DNA of 8,064 nucleotides from VFJZ01 sp038321545 (GTDB taxonomy: Bacteria > Actinomycetota > Thermoleophilia > Gaiellales > F1-60-MAGs149): contig JBBQFB010000183.1 in the NCBI GenBank assembly GCA_038321545.1, positions 1 to 8,064 on the forward strand. The letters run 5' to 3'. This document shows, in pieces, positions 6,268 to 8,064 of this stretch; the first letter of the stretch is position 1, and each line of letters begins with the position of its first letter. Position numbers and translations under genes: made by a program. Under the pieces are notes generated by a model. That model was not told the origin of the DNA. It made no database searches and was given only the letters and a program-made list of their open reading frames with translations.

Positions 6268-6870
6268 CTAGCTCGCGTCAGCCACGGCCGGGCGCCGCAT
6301 CAGCGCGAGGAATGCACCGATCACCGCGACGGTGGCGACCGCGACCGCGACGGTGGCGACGTCGTTGTCCCACTTGCCGATCAGCTCGAGCCCGCCGGGG
6401 ATGCTGGCGGTCACGAAGGCCTGCATGATCGCGAGCCAGCCGGCCGCGAACACGAGGTCGCCGCGCTCCAGCGCGATGACGACGAAGAAGGTCGCGAACA
6501 GGACCGTCCACAACAGCCACAGCAGCGCGAACTTCCAGTCCTGCTGGTGGAAGAGCGTGATCCCGCCGAGGAACGCCGAGACGCCGGTGGCCCAGGCGAA
6601 GTACCAGCCGAGCCCCTTGGCGTCGTGACCCGTCCAGGCGTTCAGCGCCACCCACAGGTAGGTGATGGCGAACAACAGGAAGCCGGCCGCGGCCGTCAGT
6701 GCGGCCTCGCCGGCGCCGGCCGGCAGGGCGAGCCGCGCAGCGTTGCCGACCAGGACGGCGCCGACCAGCGCGTTCACCGGCGCGCCGCCCTTCGGCTCGA
6801 CCCTCCCGAGCAGGCTGAGGCCGTTCACGAACAGCACGGCGCCGATGAAGAAGAGGCTGACTGCCGACAC
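6268..6870 (-). CDS. AmiS/UreI-family amide/urea channel protein
   Basis: A 200-residue integral membrane protein of the AmiS/UreI family, which conducts urea or short aliphatic amides across the inner membrane. The visible segments line up with H. pylori UreI as I remember it: GAVLFVNGLSLLGRVEPKGG (10-29), GFLLFAITYLWVALN (63-77), LGWYFAWATGVSAFLGGI (87-104), DWKFALLWLLWTVLFATFF (111-129), and WLAIMQAFVTASIPGG (145-160). UreI ends just after the last of these. Here a further hydrophobic helix (about 171-190) follows, giving seven predicted membrane segments instead of six. The position matching UreI Glu177 is Gln150. The GTG at 6870 is chosen because it lies 2 nt after the M20 stop, begins the first helix, and matches the family N terminus. 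Coupled translation with the M20 gene is likely, since no ribosome site is seen. The substrate is unknown; amide rather than urea is plausible since no urease gene is nearby. Confidence 0.88.
   Translation of the reverse strand: MSAVSLFFIGAVLFVNGLSLLGRVEPKGGAPVNALVGAVLVGNAARLALPAGAGEAALTAAAGFLLFAITYLWVALNAWTGHDAKGLGWYFAWATGVSAFLGGITLFHQQDWKFALLWLLWTVLFATFFVVIALERGDLVFAAGWLAIMQAFVTASIPGGLELIGKWDNDVATVAVAVATVAVIGAFLALMRRPAVADAS
6323..6364. repeat. 21-bp tandem duplication inside the channel gene
   Basis: 6323-6343 and 6344-6364 are tandem copies matching at 19 of 21 positions, with the first 17 identical. In the channel protein they encode VATVAVA (171-177) and VATVAVI (178-184), which make up most of the extra C-terminal membrane helix. 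Because the unit is 7 codons, the frame is kept. Confidence 0.75.
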
Positions 6871-6872
6871 GA

Positions 6873-8064
6873 TCAGCCGCAGAGCCTGAGGCCGGCGACG
6901 GCGATGCCCTGCGCGCAGTGGACGAGATCGTCGATCGGCACGTACTCGCCCACCGTGTGCGCCCAGTCGATGTGGCTCGGGCCGTACATCAGCGCCGGCG
7001 TCTTCGCCTCGAGCGCGAACGTCGCGCCGTCGTACCAGGAGCCGAGCCCGCCCAGCGTGAGCGGAAGCCCGAGCGCCGCGTTGGCACCCAGCAACGCGCG
7101 CACGCTGGGCGTGTCGAGCGCCGTCTCCGACGGGTTGACCTCCGTGTGCCAATCGAATGTCGGCGGGTGCTCGGCGAGCCACGGGTCGGCGTCGCACCAG
7201 CGCCGCAGGTACGCCTCGACCTCCCGCTGCACGTCGCTCGTCCAGCCGGTGCGGTCGGCCTGGCCGGGCAGCACGAGCACCGCCAGCATCAGCGTCGCGC
7301 GGTTGGGGATCGTGACGATCCAGCCCGAGTCGGCGACGAGGCGCGTGCAGACGATGTCGGGCGACGGCAGGAGCGGATGGTGGGACTCGGGGCGGCTCCG
7401 CCAGTCGAGACGGAGCCGGTCGACGCCGGTCAGCAGGTAGTTGGCCTTCTCGATCGCGTTGACGGCGCCGCCGCTGCGGAAGTGGGCGTGCTCCTGCTCC
7501 GCGTGGCCCGCGCGGCCCGGCACCGTGACGGTGCAGTAGGCGCTCCCCCGGCACGCCGGCCAGACCTCGAGACCGGACGGCTCCGGCACGATCGCGTAGT
7601 CGGCCGAGACGCCGTGCCGCGCGCAGGCCAGCGCGCCCCAGCCGCCGCACTCCTCGTCGGTGTTGGTGCAGACCACGACGTCGCCGCGCAGGCCACCCAT
7701 CCGAGAGAGGACCTCGGCGGCGACGACCATCGACGCGATGCCGCCCTTCATGTCGCACGAGCCGCGGCCGACGATCCGGCCGTCGCCCACCTGCGCGTCG
7801 AAGGGATCGTGCGTCCAGCCATCCTCGAGCCGCGCGGTGACGACGTCGATGTGTCCGTTCAGCAGCAGCGAGCGGCCACCGCCGGAGCCGGCGAAGCGCG
7901 CGGCGAGCTGCGGTCGGCCGGCGAAGCCGATGCCCTCCTCGGGCGTCAGCGGGTGGTTGTCGACGTCGGCCGCGGCCGGCTCCCCCACCTCCACCTCGGC
8001 CCCGCTCGCGCGAAGCCGGTCGCCGAGAGAGGCCTGCAGCGCCGCCTCCTGCCGCGCGGGCGCC
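6873..8064 (-). CDS. M20-family zinc peptidase/deacylase (ArgE/DapE-like), N terminus outside window
   Basis: A metal-dependent amidohydrolase of peptidase family M20 (acetylornithine deacetylase/succinyl-diaminopimelate desuccinylase/CPG2 group), which cleaves amide bonds of N-acyl amino acids or small peptides. About 396 codons are visible and the frame stays open to the right edge. Ligands in order: LLLNGHIDVV (His and Asp, codons near 7853 and 7847); GRGSCDMKGG with the bridging Asp near 7754; TDEECGGWG, with the catalytic Glu and adjacent ligand Glu near 7655 and 7652; IVPEPS with Glu near 7583; and AHTVGEY with the last His near 6959. All expected active-site residues are present. The segment from about 160 to 280 of the visible protein fits the inserted dimerisation domain. 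The stop is 2 nt before the start of the AmiS-like channel gene, so the two are probably one operon. The exact substrate cannot be told; an N-acyl or carbamoyl amino acid is possible. Confidence 0.93.
   Translation of the reverse strand, partial: APARQEAALQASLGDRLRASGAEVEVGEPAAADVDNHPLTPEEGIGFAGRPQLAARFAGSGGGRSLLLNGHIDVVTARLEDGWTHDPFDAQVGDGRIVGRGSCDMKGGIASMVVAAEVLSRMGGLRGDVVVCTNTDEECGGWGALACARHGVSADYAIVPEPSGLEVWPACRGSAYCTVTVPGRAGHAEQEHAHFRSGGAVNAIEKANYLLTGVDRLRLDWRSRPESHHPLLPSPDIVCTRLVADSGWIVTIPNRATLMLAVLVLPGQADRTGWTSDVQREVEAYLRRWCDADPWLAEHPPTFDWHTEVNPSETALDTPSVRALLGANAALGLPLTLGGLGSWYDGATFALEAKTPALMYGPSHIDWAHTVGEYVPIDDLVHCAQGIAVAGLRLCG

Noticed and set aside
6871..7758. A 496-codon frame fusing extra sequence to the front of the channel protein
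   Set aside because: The upstream part is an out-of-frame reading of the M20 gene, whose correct frame shows all the zinc ligands.

Overview
The window is very GC-rich (third codon positions are almost all G or C), uses GTG and TTG starts freely and carries actinobacterial families: an ECF42-type sigma factor with its DGPF partner, a large LAL-type LuxR regulator, and a stand-alone LigD-type polymerase. This suggests a high-GC actinobacterium, perhaps of the Thermoleophilia/Solirubrobacterales kind. That placement is an inference from gene style; no rRNA or other phylogenetic marker is present.

Layout. (1) 1-693, minus strand: an ECF sigma factor cut by the left edge, its DGPF/YCII partner, and a candidate ECF promoter with TGTCG elements in front of the pair. 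(2) 735-1229, minus: a conserved-looking hypothetical protein with a hydrophobic segment and a Gly/Ala-rich tail. (3) 1353-4286, minus: a 977-residue ATPase-LuxR (LAL/MalT-like) regulator. It is divergent from (4) 4451-5008, plus: a GNAT acetyltransferase, followed by a strong hairpin and a 42-codon basic small ORF (5081-5209). (5) 5248-5282: a perfect inverted repeat between convergent genes, probably a two-way terminator. (6) 5291-8064, minus, read right to left: an M20 zinc peptidase/deacylase (N terminus outside the window), then an AmiS/UreI-type amide/urea channel starting 2 nt after the M20 stop, then, after 70 bp, a stand-alone LigD primase-polymerase domain.

How they fit together. 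The ECF/DGPF pair looks like a self-contained autoregulated module. The M20-AmiS pair looks like a translationally coupled unit in which an amide-bond hydrolase and a small-amide channel are made together. The LAL regulator and GNAT share a 164-bp divergent control region with a 9-bp perfect inverted repeat at the regulator's start codon. No IS element, CRISPR array, phage gene, tRNA or rRNA was found. No gene-free stretch exceeds about 165 bp. I see no clearly new multi-gene system. The best leads are the channel's unusual C terminus and E-to-Q change, the ECF promoter with its start-site correction, and the small ORF behind a hairpin.
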